Shown in pieces: positions 8,739 to 17,297 of a stretch of DNA of 64,000 nucleotides; position 1 is the stretch's first letter, and each line of letters starts with the position of its first letter. The translations under genes and the position numbers were made by a program. This DNA is from Westiellopsis prolifica IICB1 (GTDB taxonomy: Bacteria > Cyanobacteriota > Cyanobacteriia > Cyanobacteriales > Nostocaceae): contig NZ_NAPS01000002.1 of NCBI RefSeq assembly GCF_004323185.1, positions 2,507,636-2,571,635 of the forward strand. Reading direction: 5' to 3'. Under the pieces are notes generated by a model. The model searched no databases, had not been told where the DNA came from, and saw only the letters and a program-made list of their open reading frames with translations.

Positions 8739-9955
8739 TAGCTGTACCTCGGTAAGGGGATTTCAACTCTAATTTGGCAACCAGAACCAGGAGTACTGTT
8801 AATATTAAATTTTCCACCTAATGCTAAAGTGCGATCGCGCATACTTTGTTGTCCAAATCCTGTAGTGTTTTGTTTTAAATCAAAACCTTTACCATTATCT
8901 TCAATTATTAAGTATAGATCTGTATCTGTTGTTTGTAATTCCAGTTTTACTTCTGTAGCTTCAGCATATTTACAAATATTGGTAAATGATTCTTGAATAA
9001 TTCGATAAATCGGCGTAGTCATCTCCAAAGAAATGGGATGAGATAAATTTATTTTGAGAATTGGCGAGATTCCAGTTGTACGCTGCATACTTTCTGCAAG
9101 ATTAGCGATCGCCTGTTCTAATGATTGTTCTTGTAAGGGATGAGAACGCATCGTAGAAACTGATTGTCGGACATCTTGTAATGCTTTTGAGCCTAATTCT
9201 TTTGCTCTTGCTAAAAATGTTTGAGCTTTTTCTGGATTAGATTGCCATAATTTTAAAGCAGTTTCTAATTGTAAATTCAACGCCGTCAAAGAATGTCCTA
9301 AAGAATCATGAATTTCTCTAGCAATACGATTGCGCTCTTCCAAAGTTGCTTGATTTTCAATTTGCAAAGCATATTGACGTAGTTTTTGATTTGCAATAGC
9401 TAGTTTTTCTCGGCTTTCTCTTTCAGATAAAATTGTATTCATCAACATTAATACAAAAACTAAAGCTAATCCAAATAATAGAGCAACAACAAAATTATAA
9501 AATAACAATCTCTCTTGGAGAGCCGGTGAGATTTGTATTGGCGGGCGAGGGGGTTTTCTTTGTGATAAAGAAAAGATAAATAATATCAATGATAAAGTCG
9601 TAATAAATAAACGACCTTGTATTTGAAAAATAAAACAGCTACGAGTTACTAAAACTAAGTATAAAAAAGGAAAAAATCTTCCAGATGGTTTAATATTGTA
9701 AAAAGAAATGAATATAATTAAAATTATTTCTATGACTGTGTAGATTATCTTAACAATTTTATTTTTAGTAGGCAATCTCAAGCCCATTAAGCCAAAAATC
9801 AGCAAGCTCAAAATTGTTAATTCTTTAGACTGATTAGTTGAACGTTGAAAATGAGAAGGTATGAGGACAGCAGAAGCAGAAATAACTAATAAAATCCACT
9901 CCAAATAAAGTAAAAACCGAAAAGGATGATTGCTAACTTTAATTGGTTGATTCAC
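8738..9955 (-). CDS. NarL/DesK-type sensor histidine kinase
   Basis: Membrane histidine kinase of 405 residues. About five to six hydrophobic segments fill residues 15-175, with little extracytoplasmic sequence, similar to intramembrane-sensing kinases such as DesK. A short coiled coil leads into the HisKA_3 dimerisation box [16 protein letters not shown] with phosphoacceptor His216. The C-terminal HATPase carries an N-box ([12 protein letters not shown]) and a G-box (DNGKGFD ... [11 protein letters not shown]). It is the first gene of the operon with the response regulator. The ligand is unknown; an embedded sensor would fit membrane fluidity, ions or lipid state. Confidence 0.92.
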   Translation of the reverse strand: MNQPIKVSNHPFRFLLYLEWILLVISASAVLIPSHFQRSTNQSKELTILSLLIFGLMGLRLPTKNKIVKIIYTVIEIILIIFISFYNIKPSGRFFPFLYLVLVTRSCFIFQIQGRLFITTLSLILFIFSLSQRKPPRPPIQISPALQERLLFYNFVVALLFGLALVFVLMLMNTILSERESREKLAIANQKLRQYALQIENQATLEERNRIAREIHDSLGHSLTALNLQLETALKLWQSNPEKAQTFLARAKELGSKALQDVRQSVSTMRSHPLQEQSLEQAIANLAESMQRTTGISPILKINLSHPISLEMTTPIYRIIQESFTNICKYAEATEVKLELQTTDTDLYLIIEDNGKGFDLKQNTTGFGQQSMRDRTLALGGKFNINSTPGSGCQIRVEIPLPRYS

Positions 9956-10082
9956 AGAAATATACCTGGATGGAAAATAGGGTTAATAAAAAAGACAAGA
10001 GAGATTTTTTATATATTATTGGTGTTTAGTATAACTACAACTAATTGTAAACAGATTTCTGTGAGTTTACATTATATTATTT

Positions 10083-10140
10083 GTCACGTCACAAACATGA
10101 CTTAAGTCATGGGGTATATGTGACTTTTTACTCATGTGAC
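10083..10140. promoter_or_regulatory. Cluster of TGAC/GTCA half-sites with a perfect 16-bp palindrome
   Basis: The spacer between the divergent kinase operon and the Spy-like gene contains CATGACTTAAGTCATG at 10096-10111, a perfect palindrome. It also has GTCACGTCAC at 10083-10092 and two ATGTGAC boxes 16 bases apart at 10118-10124 and 10134-10140. The shared TGAC/GTCA core suggests a dimeric regulator, most simply the adjacent NarL-type response regulator. Binding is inferred from arrangement only. Confidence 0.5.
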
Positions 10141-10200
10141 TATTAAATATAACTTCTTAAGATAGAGACAAACAAACACAAAAAACGCCAGAGGTTGCAA

Positions 10201-10641
10201 ATGAAACTCCAAAAATTATTACTGATCGTTGGTGCTGTTGCTCTCAGTTTAAATACTGTCCCCTTTGCAGTTCAAGCACAAACAACCTCATCTCCTTTTG
10301 TAGTTGCACAAGTTCCTCAAGGTAAAGGCCCATTCCAAAATTTAGGTCTAACGGAGACACAAAAAGCCCAAATCGCAGAAATTCGCCAGAATACAAAGGC
10401 TAAAATGGATGCAGTTCTTACTCCACAGCAACGGGAACAACTCGCAAATGCAAAGAAAGATCGTCAAGCAAATCGTCAAGACAGACGCAATTTAAAAGCC
10501 TCCCTCAATCTTACTGAAGATCAGAAAGCTCAAATGCGACAAATCATGGAGTCCCAAAAATCTCAAATTGACGCTGTTTTGACTCCTGAACAAAGACAAA
10601 GACTACAAGAAATGCGTGCAAATAAACCCTCACGTCGTTAA
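10201..10641 (+). CDS. Spy/CpxP-like periplasmic LTxxQ protein
   Basis: Small exported protein of 146 residues with a signal peptide at about 1-26 (LLLIVGAVALSLNTVPFAVQAQ). It has two repeats of the Spy/LTXXQ type: LTETQKAQIAEI ... LTPQQREQL and LTEDQKAQMRQI ... LTPEQRQRL. Members of this family are periplasmic chaperones or stress sensors induced by envelope damage. ATG 10201 is preferred over TTG 10195 because AGAGG lies at a proper distance. It is divergent from the two-component system and is probably its target. A conserved ACTTCNTTAAGATAGA-like stretch lies at 10152-10166. The mature protein is rich in Gln, Arg and Lys. Confidence 0.85.
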   Translation: MKLQKLLLIVGAVALSLNTVPFAVQAQTTSSPFVVAQVPQGKGPFQNLGLTETQKAQIAEIRQNTKAKMDAVLTPQQREQLANAKKDRQANRQDRRNLKASLNLTEDQKAQMRQIMESQKSQIDAVLTPEQRQRLQEMRANKPSRR

Positions 10642-10650
10642 TTCATATTT

Positions 10651-10693
10651 TGCATCAACTTTTCATCCCGCCAATAAATTTATTTATTGGCGT
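10651..10693. repeat. Partial composite palindromic element, copy D
   Basis: Only the outer part of the element is present: TTTGCATCAACTTTTCATCCCGCC followed by the CCAATAAAT/ATTTATTGG hairpin, ten bases after the Spy-like stop codon. The terminal palindrome may act as a transcription terminator. No other arm is recognisable. Confidence 0.6.
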
Positions 10694-10814
10694 TCTTGGC
10701 GTCTTGGCGGTTTGATAAATTAAACTTTTCGGCAATTTTTGCATAAGTCCTAAACAAAATAAATTTATTCAGGCTGATCTATTGAAACTGAACTATCAAA
10801 TCAATTATTTTCTC

Positions 10815-10836
10815 TGGGGTAGCAATGTCTACCCCA
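10815..10836. terminator. Hairpin between convergent genes
   Basis: TGGGGTAG at 10815-10822 pairs perfectly with CTACCCCA at 10829-10836 across a 6-base loop, between the convergent Spy-like gene and the hypothetical gene ending at 10877. The downstream T-tract is weak on either strand, so terminator function is uncertain. Confidence 0.4.
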
Positions 10837-10876
10837 AATAATCTTTGTTTTGGATTTTAGCAAGGGTGCAAATAAG

Positions 10877-11884
10877 TTAAAAATCCATCAGTGTAAAAAT
10901 AGTATCTACTTCGCTCACTGGTATATTTGTATCTATATTTTGTTGTGTAGAGTGAATCCACTCGTGTTGAATTTGTTCTGGTTTACCGAAAAAATCATCC
11001 CAAGCTGGTTGTACTTTTTGTAGTAGAATTTGCCATTCATTCTCCACATCTGCTGTACGAATTGTGCGATCAACAAACTCTTCTGCGATCGCAAAAGCAA
11101 CTTGACTAGGCTCACTCAGCAACTGTTTTAAGGCTATTTCACATTTACGAAGACTTTGAGCATGAGCTATCTTGAGATTGAGAAATACTTGTTCAGCAGA
11201 AGGCGAATTCGTCAACTGAGGAGTTTCAACCTCTTTCGGAGTTAATCCATCTATATGAGGACGAATGCGATAAAGTATAAATTCTCGATAGCTCAGTTTA
11301 CACTCAGCCAGAATTTGAAATGCAATTTTGAGCTGACTCGGTATATTTGGAATCAGTTGATCTGGTATTTCTGTTGCTAGTACTTGGATAAATTCAGAAC
11401 TTTTGCTGGCGGTGAATTTTCCTAAATCTGTCTTGTTAATTAGTATCTCTGCTATTTGAGATTTCACTCGCTCAAGCGATCGCCCCAGTTCATGATCTAG
11501 AGATAATAAATTTTGCAAAAAATGAGCGCGCACTTCATTCAAGTACTGTTCATAGACAATTTCATAGCGATTCTCAATCTCAAAACGCCTTTGTATCTCT
11601 GATATAGAAGGAATTCCTGTATCAGTTCGACAAACTTGCAAAGTTATTTCTACTTGTTTTTTTAAATCAGCATCTATATTTTGCCGCTTTTTACTTAATT
11701 CCCAAACCAGTTTCTCAAAACTATCTGTAAGTTCCTGCCACAGTTGTATAAAGTTCTGCTCGAACAACGCTATGCTTTGAGAATCTAAATTTGTCTGTTT
11801 TAGATCTTTTTGGACAGTTTTTTCTACAAGGGGAAGATGCTGATCAATTATGTCAGTGATATTTTCAGTAGTATTTGTGTTCAT
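10877..11884 (-). CDS. Hypothetical helical protein
   Basis: A 335-residue soluble, strongly alpha-helical protein that I do not recognise. It is Gln/Glu/Lys-rich with heptad-like stretches (HELGRSLERVKSQIAEIL; QLWQELTDSFEKLVWELSKK), has no signal peptide or transmembrane segment, and shows no nucleotide-binding or catalytic motif. A low-complexity-poor central region contains LIPNIPSQLKIAFQILAE. It stands alone, convergent with the Spy-like gene and divergent from the rhomboid gene. The start at 11884 is a clean ATG followed by a Thr/Asn-rich leader. Coding potential looks good because the frame is long and uninterrupted. Confidence 0.7.
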   Translation of the reverse strand: MNTNTTENITDIIDQHLPLVEKTVQKDLKQTNLDSQSIALFEQNFIQLWQELTDSFEKLVWELSKKRQNIDADLKKQVEITLQVCRTDTGIPSISEIQRRFEIENRYEIVYEQYLNEVRAHFLQNLLSLDHELGRSLERVKSQIAEILINKTDLGKFTASKSSEFIQVLATEIPDQLIPNIPSQLKIAFQILAECKLSYREFILYRIRPHIDGLTPKEVETPQLTNSPSAEQVFLNLKIAHAQSLRKCEIALKQLLSEPSQVAFAIAEEFVDRTIRTADVENEWQILLQKVQPAWDDFFGKPEQIQHEWIHSTQQNIDTNIPVSEVDTIFTLMDF

Positions 11885-12176
11885 TTGAGAGCTTATTCGA
11901 CCAATGGTTTAACGTTTAGTGAGATTTGAAAGAAAAATAACATCTTATTTCTACATAATTATACTTAAAGTATGGTTATAGAATAAACGTATTATTTTAA
12001 ACTACTAATATTTACTTAGTTCCACAAATAAAAATTGAAAAAAGAAAATATAGTTAAATACTCGGTCAATACAAGCATAACATGTAATTTTTATTACTCA
12101 AATTTTAATCATGATTATTAGTTGAGTAGTTACACAAGCTATATTGCAGTTATATAGATTATTAGGAACAACACCT

Positions 12177-12851
12177 GTGTTTCCTCTTTACGACGAAAAT
12201 CCAACGCGAATTACCCCATACATCACCTATGGGTTGATTGGGATGAACGTTCTAATTTTTCTGCATGAACTTCAACTATCAGATGAACAACTAAATCAGT
12301 TTTTGCAGTTATATGCAGTGATCCCTGAACAATTAACTACCAATTTTGCTGGCGAATGGACAACATTATTTACGTCCCAATTCCTCCATGGTGGTTGGTG
12401 GCATTTAATTTCAAATATGCTATTCCTGTTTGTTTTTGGTAACAATATCGAAGATAAACTGGGGCATTTTAAGTATTTAACTTATTATCTAACTTGTGGT
12501 GCTTTTGCTGCCCTATGTCAGTGGTTTATCAGTATGAATTCTGGGATTCCTTCATTGGGAGCAAGTGGCGCAATTTTTGGAATTTTAGGAGGCTATATTA
12601 TTGCCTTTCCTCACTCAAGAGTTGTCACATTAATATTTTTAGGTATTTTTGTCACAACTGTCAGAATTCCAGCCTTATTTCTGATTGGGCTTTACTTTGT
12701 TCAAAATTTGATTTCTGGTTTTGCAAGTCTACAAACGGCAGCCAATATGGGTGTAGAAACTGGGGGAATTGCTTACTGGGCGCATATTGGCGGTTTTGTT
12801 GCTGGAGTGGTACTTTCTCCCTTCTTAGGACTGCATAGACGAGAGTATTAG
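12177..12851 (+). CDS. Rhomboid-family intramembrane serine protease
   Basis: Polytopic protease with about six transmembrane helices. The catalytic serine lies in GASGAIFG at about residue 130 and the catalytic histidine in WAHIGGF at about 203. The conserved HGGWWHLISNM motif of the second helix is also present. It would cleave transmembrane helices of membrane proteins near their outer face; the substrate is unknown. I favour the GTG at 12177 (giving MFPLYDENPTRITP, a family-like start) with AGGA about 10 bases upstream, over a TTG at 12144 that adds 11 residues. A composite palindromic element follows it. Confidence 0.88.
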   Translation: MFPLYDENPTRITPYITYGLIGMNVLIFLHELQLSDEQLNQFLQLYAVIPEQLTTNFAGEWTTLFTSQFLHGGWWHLISNMLFLFVFGNNIEDKLGHFKYLTYYLTCGAFAALCQWFISMNSGIPSLGASGAIFGILGGYIIAFPHSRVVTLIFLGIFVTTVRIPALFLIGLYFVQNLISGFASLQTAANMGVETGGIAYWAHIGGFVAGVVLSPFLGLHRREY

Positions 12852-12876
12852 GGGATGGTTAAAAGTTAACTCTTAA

Positions 12877-13036
12877 CTTGCATCAGCTTTTCATCCCGCC
12901 AACAAATAAATTTATTGGCTAATAGCTAAAGTCAGATAAACCTGACTAGGACGATGTTTGAGTCCGTTTTAACGGACTTATTTTATTAGGCTCAGAATTA
13001 ATTCTGAGGCGGGATACGGGGTTGGTGCAAGATATC
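12877..13036. repeat. Composite palindromic element, copy B (inverted)
   Basis: Same modules as copy A in reverse order: TTGCATCAGCTTTTCATCCCGCC, a CCAACAAAT/ATTTATTGG hairpin, GGCTAATAGC, GTCAG/CTGAC, AGTCCGTT/AACGGACT, the perfect 20-bp CTCAGAATTAATTCTGAG palindrome, GGCGGGAT and TGCAAGATAT. One arm of the GTCAGAT hairpin carries an A-to-G type change relative to copy A that still allows a G-U pair in RNA. Confidence 0.85.
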
Positions 13037-13121
13037 AGTTAAGGGTTTAAAGGGGTGTAGGGGTGTAGATTAAAAGTAACTTTACTTTTAACCTTTGACC
13101 TTCCTTTTTCCCCTAATTTCT

Positions 13122-13640
13122 CTATGGGCTTTCCCTTATGGCTTCTTCATCAAAAACGTATTGCAGCAGACCTCCACAAGCGTCAAGGAGTAGTTCAATT
13201 ACCTGATTGAAGCCCTCTGAACCACCATAGTAGGGATCTGGAACTTCTTTAAGGGTATGCCGAGAACAAAAGTCACACATTAAATGTACTTTGTGGTGAT
13301 ATTGTCCAGTTGGATCAACAGATAGGATATCGTCATAATTTTCCCGATCCATAGCTAAGATCAAATCAAAGTCTTGAAAGTCTGACTTTTGAAACTGACG
13401 AGCATGACCACGGAGTTTGATTCCTAGTTTTTGAAGCGCCGCAGCACTCATGCGTCGATCCGGTGGGCTACCGATGTGATAGTTAGATGTGCCAGCAGAG
13501 TCACAGATAATGCGATCGCCTAGTGTCTGTGTTGCAGACTCGCTCAATTCATTCTGCTCGATCAAGTAATTCATGATATTTTCTGCCGCAGGCGATCGGC
13601 AGATATTTCCCAAGCAGACAAACAAAAGTTTGTAAGGCAT
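13122..13640 (-). CDS. Low-molecular-weight protein-tyrosine-phosphatase
   Basis: Cytoplasmic phosphotyrosine phosphatase of 172 residues. The P-loop CLGNICRS (Cys9 nucleophile, Arg15) opens the protein and the acid-loop Asp is in DPYYGG. Members often dephosphorylate BY-kinases of capsule systems (Wzb type), so it could act on the Wzc-like kinase at 21.7 kb, although it is not linked to it. It lies 64 bases downstream of ebfC on the same strand. Confidence 0.92.
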   Translation of the reverse strand: MPYKLLFVCLGNICRSPAAENIMNYLIEQNELSESATQTLGDRIICDSAGTSNYHIGSPPDRRMSAAALQKLGIKLRGHARQFQKSDFQDFDLILAMDRENYDDILSVDPTGQYHHKVHLMCDFCSRHTLKEVPDPYYGGSEGFNQVIELLLDACGGLLQYVFDEEAIRESP

Positions 13641-13704
13641 ATAAATTATATAGTCATTTGTCCTTTGTCATTAGAATAAGACAAATGACAAACAACTATT
13701 AACT

Positions 13705-14052
13705 TTAGAACCCAGGAAGTTCTAACCCACTTGTCAAATCTTCCATGCGTTCCCGCATTGTTGCTGTGGATTTGTTATAAGCATCTTTCATAGCAGCAGC
13801 TACTAGATCAGAAAGTACCTCTGCACCTTCATTTAGAGCATCTGGAGAAATTTCTACCCGCTTAGGTTCTTGGTTTCCACTGACTATCACCTTCACTAAA
13901 CCATTGCCAGCTTCGCCTTCAATTTCCATTTGCTCCAGTTCTTCTTGAAGGCGCTTTGCTCCTTCTTGCACCTGTTGAGCTTTCTTAAAAGCTTCAGCTA
14001 GTTCTTTCATTTTGCCTAAGCCAAAGCCAAATCCTTGTCCTTTACCTGTCAT
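13705..14052 (-). CDS. YbaB/EbfC-family nucleoid-associated protein
   Basis: A 115-residue DNA-binding protein of the YbaB/EbfC family, forming a tweezer-like dimer that coats DNA. The N-terminal part is a coiled coil ([22 protein letters not shown]), and the central strand block carries the family segment [21 protein letters not shown] followed by the helix [14 protein letters not shown]. Length and layout match the family. It precedes the phosphatase gene on the minus strand and is divergent from the cyclophilin gene. Confidence 0.92.
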   Translation of the reverse strand: MTGKGQGFGFGLGKMKELAEAFKKAQQVQEGAKRLQEELEQMEIEGEAGNGLVKVIVSGNQEPKRVEISPDALNEGAEVLSDLVAAAMKDAYNKSTATMRERMEDLTSGLELPGF

Positions 14053-14338
14053 ATGAGATTATCCACCTGTATTTTGATTAACAAGTCAATTTCAACAAAT
14101 TCAATTATAGATGGGCTATGTCATTTACCCATTGTTACCCCCAGATATCCTATTCTCCAAATTTTGTCAATATTAGCAAGGGTGAAGGGGAAAATGCTAA
14201 GTATTAATACTTTAATTTTAGTTGATTTCGGTTCATGATTGCAAATCTAGGTAATCTCACAAGTTAGCGATCGCCTGTATCCCTGCATATTACGTATCTC
14301 TTCTTTTAAGTGTTTCCTGTACTGTGGGAAGATTATTG

Positions 14339-15523
14339 ATGGTTAAGTCTACTCAAGTAAGTTCCCATTTCCGAATAGTTTTAGTCAAGAAATTAATGCT
14401 GCGTTTGAACCATCCCATGTTCAAGTTATTAAAATCTCAGTTGAAGAATACTCTCATTACACTTTCGTTGGTAACACTCTTTTTAGGAGTAAGTACAGCT
14501 GGGTGGACTCCCTCCAGCAGTGCTGGACTACCAGCAGGAAACGCAATCACTGACGGGAAAGCGCTTTTGCGCTATGCATTACCAATAGATAATAAGCCTG
14601 TGCGAGAATTGCAAGGCAGTTTGGAGGATATATCAAACCAGCTAAGGGCCAATCGACGTTGGGGTGCTGTTTCCAAAGACCTCAGCAAAGCATCACGGGT
14701 TCTCAATAATCCCGGCAAAATTTTGGCTAGTGTACCACAAGCAAACAAAACCCAAGCTGAAGCTTTGATTTCTGAATTGAAATCAGGTGTGAGCAATCTT
14801 GAAGAACTAAGTAAAACTAAAAACAAGGAACAAGTATTAGCACAACGAGCCGACCTGTTAAACCTCGTTGGTGACCTAGAAGATTTAATGGTGCAGGGAT
14901 TCCCCTTTGAAGTTCCCAAGGAATATAGCAATTTACCACAACTCAAAGGTCGTGCCACTATCGAAATGAAAACTACAAAGGGTAATATTACTTTTGTAGT
15001 GGACGGTTACAATGCTCCTGTAACTGCTGGAAATTTAGTTGATTTAGTACAACGGGGTTTCTATGATGGTTTACCATTTACCCGTGCAGAAGAATCTTAC
15101 GTTGTTCAAACTGGTGATCCACCAGGAAAAGAAGTAGGCTTTATTGACCCCAAAACTAATAAATACCGTGCTATTCCTTTAGAAATTCTTTTTGAAGGTG
15201 ACAAAGAACCAACCTACGGTATTACCTCAGAACAAGCAGGACGTTACACTGATTTACCTGTATTGCCATTTTCGGCCTATGGTGCAGTAGCTATGGCTCG
15301 TCCTGAAACTGACAACAATGGCGGTTCTTCGCAATTTTTCTTCTTTCTCTATGAACCAGAACTTACCCCAGCTGGACGTAATCTTTTAGATGGTCGTTAC
15401 ACCGTTTTTGGTTATGTCGTTGAAGGTAAAGATGTTTTACGTGAAATCAAAGCAGGTGACAAAATTGAATCAGCAAAAGTCGTCAAGGGTGCAGAAAATT
15501 TAGTAGAGCCAAAGGAAGCATAA
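14339..15523 (+). CDS. Cyclophilin-type peptidyl-prolyl isomerase, thylakoid-lumen type
   Basis: Exported protein of about 394 residues. A hydrophobic signal segment lies about 50 residues from the start (LITLSLVTLFLGVSTAGW). A helical domain at about 65-195 resembles the PsbQ-like bundle of the plant lumenal protein TLP38/CYP38. A divergent cyclophilin domain fills the rest (ATIEMKTTKGNITFVVDGYNAPVTAGNLVDLVQRGFYDGL; GSSQFFFFLYEPELTPAGRNLLDGRYTVFGYVVEG). TLP38/CYP38 functions in photosystem II assembly; the role here is by family analogy. The start is uncertain: GTG 14324, ATG 14339, 14396 and 14417 are all in frame, and GGGAAG supports 14339. Confidence 0.85.
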   Translation: MVKSTQVSSHFRIVLVKKLMLRLNHPMFKLLKSQLKNTLITLSLVTLFLGVSTAGWTPSSSAGLPAGNAITDGKALLRYALPIDNKPVRELQGSLEDISNQLRANRRWGAVSKDLSKASRVLNNPGKILASVPQANKTQAEALISELKSGVSNLEELSKTKNKEQVLAQRADLLNLVGDLEDLMVQGFPFEVPKEYSNLPQLKGRATIEMKTTKGNITFVVDGYNAPVTAGNLVDLVQRGFYDGLPFTRAEESYVVQTGDPPGKEVGFIDPKTNKYRAIPLEILFEGDKEPTYGITSEQAGRYTDLPVLPFSAYGAVAMARPETDNNGGSSQFFFFLYEPELTPAGRNLLDGRYTVFGYVVEGKDVLREIKAGDKIESAKVVKGAENLVEPKEA

Positions 15524-15609
15524 TTACAACACTTTTCTGTGCATGTCAGGGTTCTCTAGGGTGGGCATTGCCCACCTTAAATATTAAATATGTGATATTT
15601 GAAAAGCAA

Positions 15610-15951
15610 ATGGCAGTTTACCAAGTTCGACTTATTAATTCTGCAACTGGCTTAGATCGTGCGATCGCAGTACCAGATGATCAATATATCCTCGATATGG
15701 CTCAAGAAGCTGGTATCCGTCTACCATCTGGATGCAAACAAGGCGAATGTTCAGCCTGCGTTGCTAAAATCATTGCTGGGGAAGTAGATCAAAGCGAGCA
15801 AAAGTTTTTGCGATCGCATGAGATAGCAGCTGGTTACACTATTACTTGTGTTGCTTATCCTTTGTCTGATTGCACTTTAGAGACTCATCAAGAACAAGTC
15901 TTGTATCAAAACTCTCTATATCTTAAATTAGATGTTCCTAAACCAGAGTAA
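15610..15951 (+). CDS. Plant-type [2Fe-2S] ferredoxin
   Basis: Small electron carrier of 113 residues. Four cysteines ligate the cluster: Cys42, Cys47, Cys50 (CKQGECSAC) and Cys80 (ITCVAYP), in the plant-type C-x4-C-x2-C-x29-C spacing. The N-terminus MAVYQVRLINSATG is family-like, which supports ATG 15610 rather than an upstream in-frame ATG at 15568. The C-terminal extension after Cys80 is longer than in PetF, as in FdxC-like paralogues. It lies 86 bases after the cyclophilin gene, and the redox partner is unknown. Confidence 0.92.
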   Translation: MAVYQVRLINSATGLDRAIAVPDDQYILDMAQEAGIRLPSGCKQGECSACVAKIIAGEVDQSEQKFLRSHEIAAGYTITCVAYPLSDCTLETHQEQVLYQNSLYLKLDVPKPE

Positions 15952-16359
15952 TATGTTTAGAATCTCGAAAACATTTACTCTACTAAACTCAGAAAAAATA
16001 TTAAATAATTCTTAAGAATTGAATTGGTAATTTTGCTTTAGTCTGGTCTGTCAAAAATTCTTTCCTGATATCTTGCACCAACCCCATATCCCGCCAATAA
16101 ATTAATTCTGAGGCTAATAGTATAAGTCCGTTAAAACGGACTCAAACACTGTCCTAGTCAGATTTATCTGACTTTAGCTATTAGCCAATAAATTTATTTA
16201 TTGGCGGGATGAAAAACTGATGCAAGATATGATTTTCATCTAAAACTAGCCTAATGGTAGAAGCAGAATCTACCTTGTTAGAGAGGTTAAAGAATAATAC
16301 ATCGCAGAAGATGGTATCAGAACATAAAAACCTCTATTTCTGCTTTTTAGGTGAAAACG
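15952..16359. other. Intergenic region with composite repeat copy C
   Basis: This 408-base spacer between the ferredoxin and the small membrane protein contains the full repeat copy at 16068-16230 and about 115 bases of AT-rich sequence on each side. I see no gene. The AGGTGA ribosome-binding site of the next gene is at its right end (16348-16353). Confidence 0.6.
16068..16230. repeat. Composite palindromic element, copy C
   Basis: Third full copy, same orientation as copy A, bounded by ATATCTTGCA and TGCAAGATAT. The first arm is chimeric: CCGCCAATAAATTAATTCTGAGG joins half of the CCAATAAAT hairpin to half of the CTCAGAATT palindrome, so this hairpin is broken. GGCTAATAG occurs once, whereas copy A has the 14-mer twice. 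The GTCAGAT and CCAATAAAT hairpins are intact. Confidence 0.85.
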
Positions 16360-16761
16360 ATGACCGGAAACTTATTAGCTGCCCTAGTTACAGCTTTAAG
16401 CTTATTAATTGTTGATTTAGTTGTTCCTGGTGTTAATATTGCTAACTTCCCAGCGGCTTTAATTGCAGCGCTAGCAATTGGTTTAGTTAATGGTTCTGTT
16501 AAACCAGTTCTATCTTTCTTATCGTTACCACTTAATTTTTTATCATTAGGAGCATTTTCACTCGTTGTTAACGGTATCTGTTTTGCTCTCGCAGCATTTT
16601 TAGTACCTGGTTTTTCTGTACATGGACTAATAGCTTTTATTCTCGGTCCTGTTGTTCTGTCTTTTGGTAGCACCTTGATCAACAGATACTTTGCTGAGAA
16701 AAATTTGGCTTTATCCAGCAGTGATGCAGCGAAATCCAAAGCTGAATTACCTTCTAGCTAA
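16360..16761 (+). CDS. Small phage-holin-family membrane protein (DUF360/YvlD-like)
   Basis: Four-helix integral membrane protein of 133 residues, matching the family commonly labelled phage holin family protein or YvlD. Helices run through LLAALVTALSLLIVDLVV, IAALAIGLVNGSVKPVL, FSLVVNGICFALAAFLV and LIAFILGPVVLSF; the motif VNGSVKPVLSFLSLPLNFLSLG is characteristic. Despite the label there is no evidence of a prophage here. AGGTGA at 16348-16353 sits 6 bases before ATG 16360, which decides the start over an in-frame GTG at 16351. The C-terminus is a short charged tail. Confidence 0.83.
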   Translation: MTGNLLAALVTALSLLIVDLVVPGVNIANFPAALIAALAIGLVNGSVKPVLSFLSLPLNFLSLGAFSLVVNGICFALAAFLVPGFSVHGLIAFILGPVVLSFGSTLINRYFAEKNLALSSSDAAKSKAELPSS

Positions 16762-16922
16762 ATCTTAGTATTAAGTAGAACAAAAAAGAGCGATCCCCGC
16801 ATTTCTCAAAATCGCAAATCCGAATTGAATTAATTCCTGAGAAAGATTTGAAAAATTAAGTCAATTTCGGAAAATTGTAAACACAAACAAAAAAACTTAC
16901 AACTAACAGCAGTAAAAACACC

Positions 16923-17105
16923 ATGAAATTACTTCGTTATCTCCTCGGATTTTTCCTACCTCCTGTTGGTATTTTCCTGACATATGGAGTGAGTACAACT
17001 TTAGTGATCAACATTCTTCTCACTCTTCTTGGTTGGCTTCCTGGTGCTATTCACGGTGTCTGGGCTATTGCCAAATACGAAGAAAGATTAAACACCGTAT
17101 CCTAA
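16923..17105 (+). CDS. YqaE/Pmp3-family small membrane proteolipid
   Basis: A 60-residue hydrophobic protein with two transmembrane helices. The family motif is seen as LLGFFLPPVGIFLTYG followed by a second helix (INILLTLLGWLPGAIHGVWAI) and the charged end KYEERL. Relatives (Pmp3, RCI2) influence membrane potential and salt or cold tolerance. It follows another small membrane protein by 161 bases and is followed by a hairpin terminator. Confidence 0.9.
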   Translation: MKLLRYLLGFFLPPVGIFLTYGVSTTLVINILLTLLGWLPGAIHGVWAIAKYEERLNTVS

Positions 17106-17148
17106 TTATTGAGAAGATATTTAGTTACTAAGCCATACTAGAAACAAG

Positions 17149-17179
17149 ATTCCCGATTTCTCAGAGAAGTCGGGAATCT
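17149..17179 (+). terminator. Hairpin terminator after the YqaE-like gene
   Basis: GATTCCCGA (17149-17157) pairs perfectly with TCGGGAATC (17171-17179) across TTTCTCAGAGAAG. A short T-rich stretch follows further on. A related imperfect hairpin occurs at 35441-35475, so the hairpin may be a dispersed element used as a terminator. Confidence 0.55.
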
Positions 17180-17297
17180 GAGCTTAATTTTATAATTAAT
17201 TCTATAAATTATATAAGTAGGGTCTGCTGAAAAACTCGAGAAAAAGCCTATTAAGGATTAGTAAGTTATTCAGGCAAGGGTCGTGGATAAGTTTGTA

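Noticed and set aside
12494-12838. 114-codon frame overlapping the rhomboid gene
   Set aside because: It is a shadow frame with an improbable composition (many Cys and Trp) over a well-supported rhomboid.
13122-13640. Phosphatase as part of the polysaccharide locus (Wzb)
   Set aside because: It is 8 kb away on the minus strand, next to ebfC; the link to the BY-kinase is only functional speculation.
16360-16761. Prophage inferred from a 'phage holin family' label
   Set aside because: The family is a small membrane protein common in bacteria; no other phage gene is nearby.
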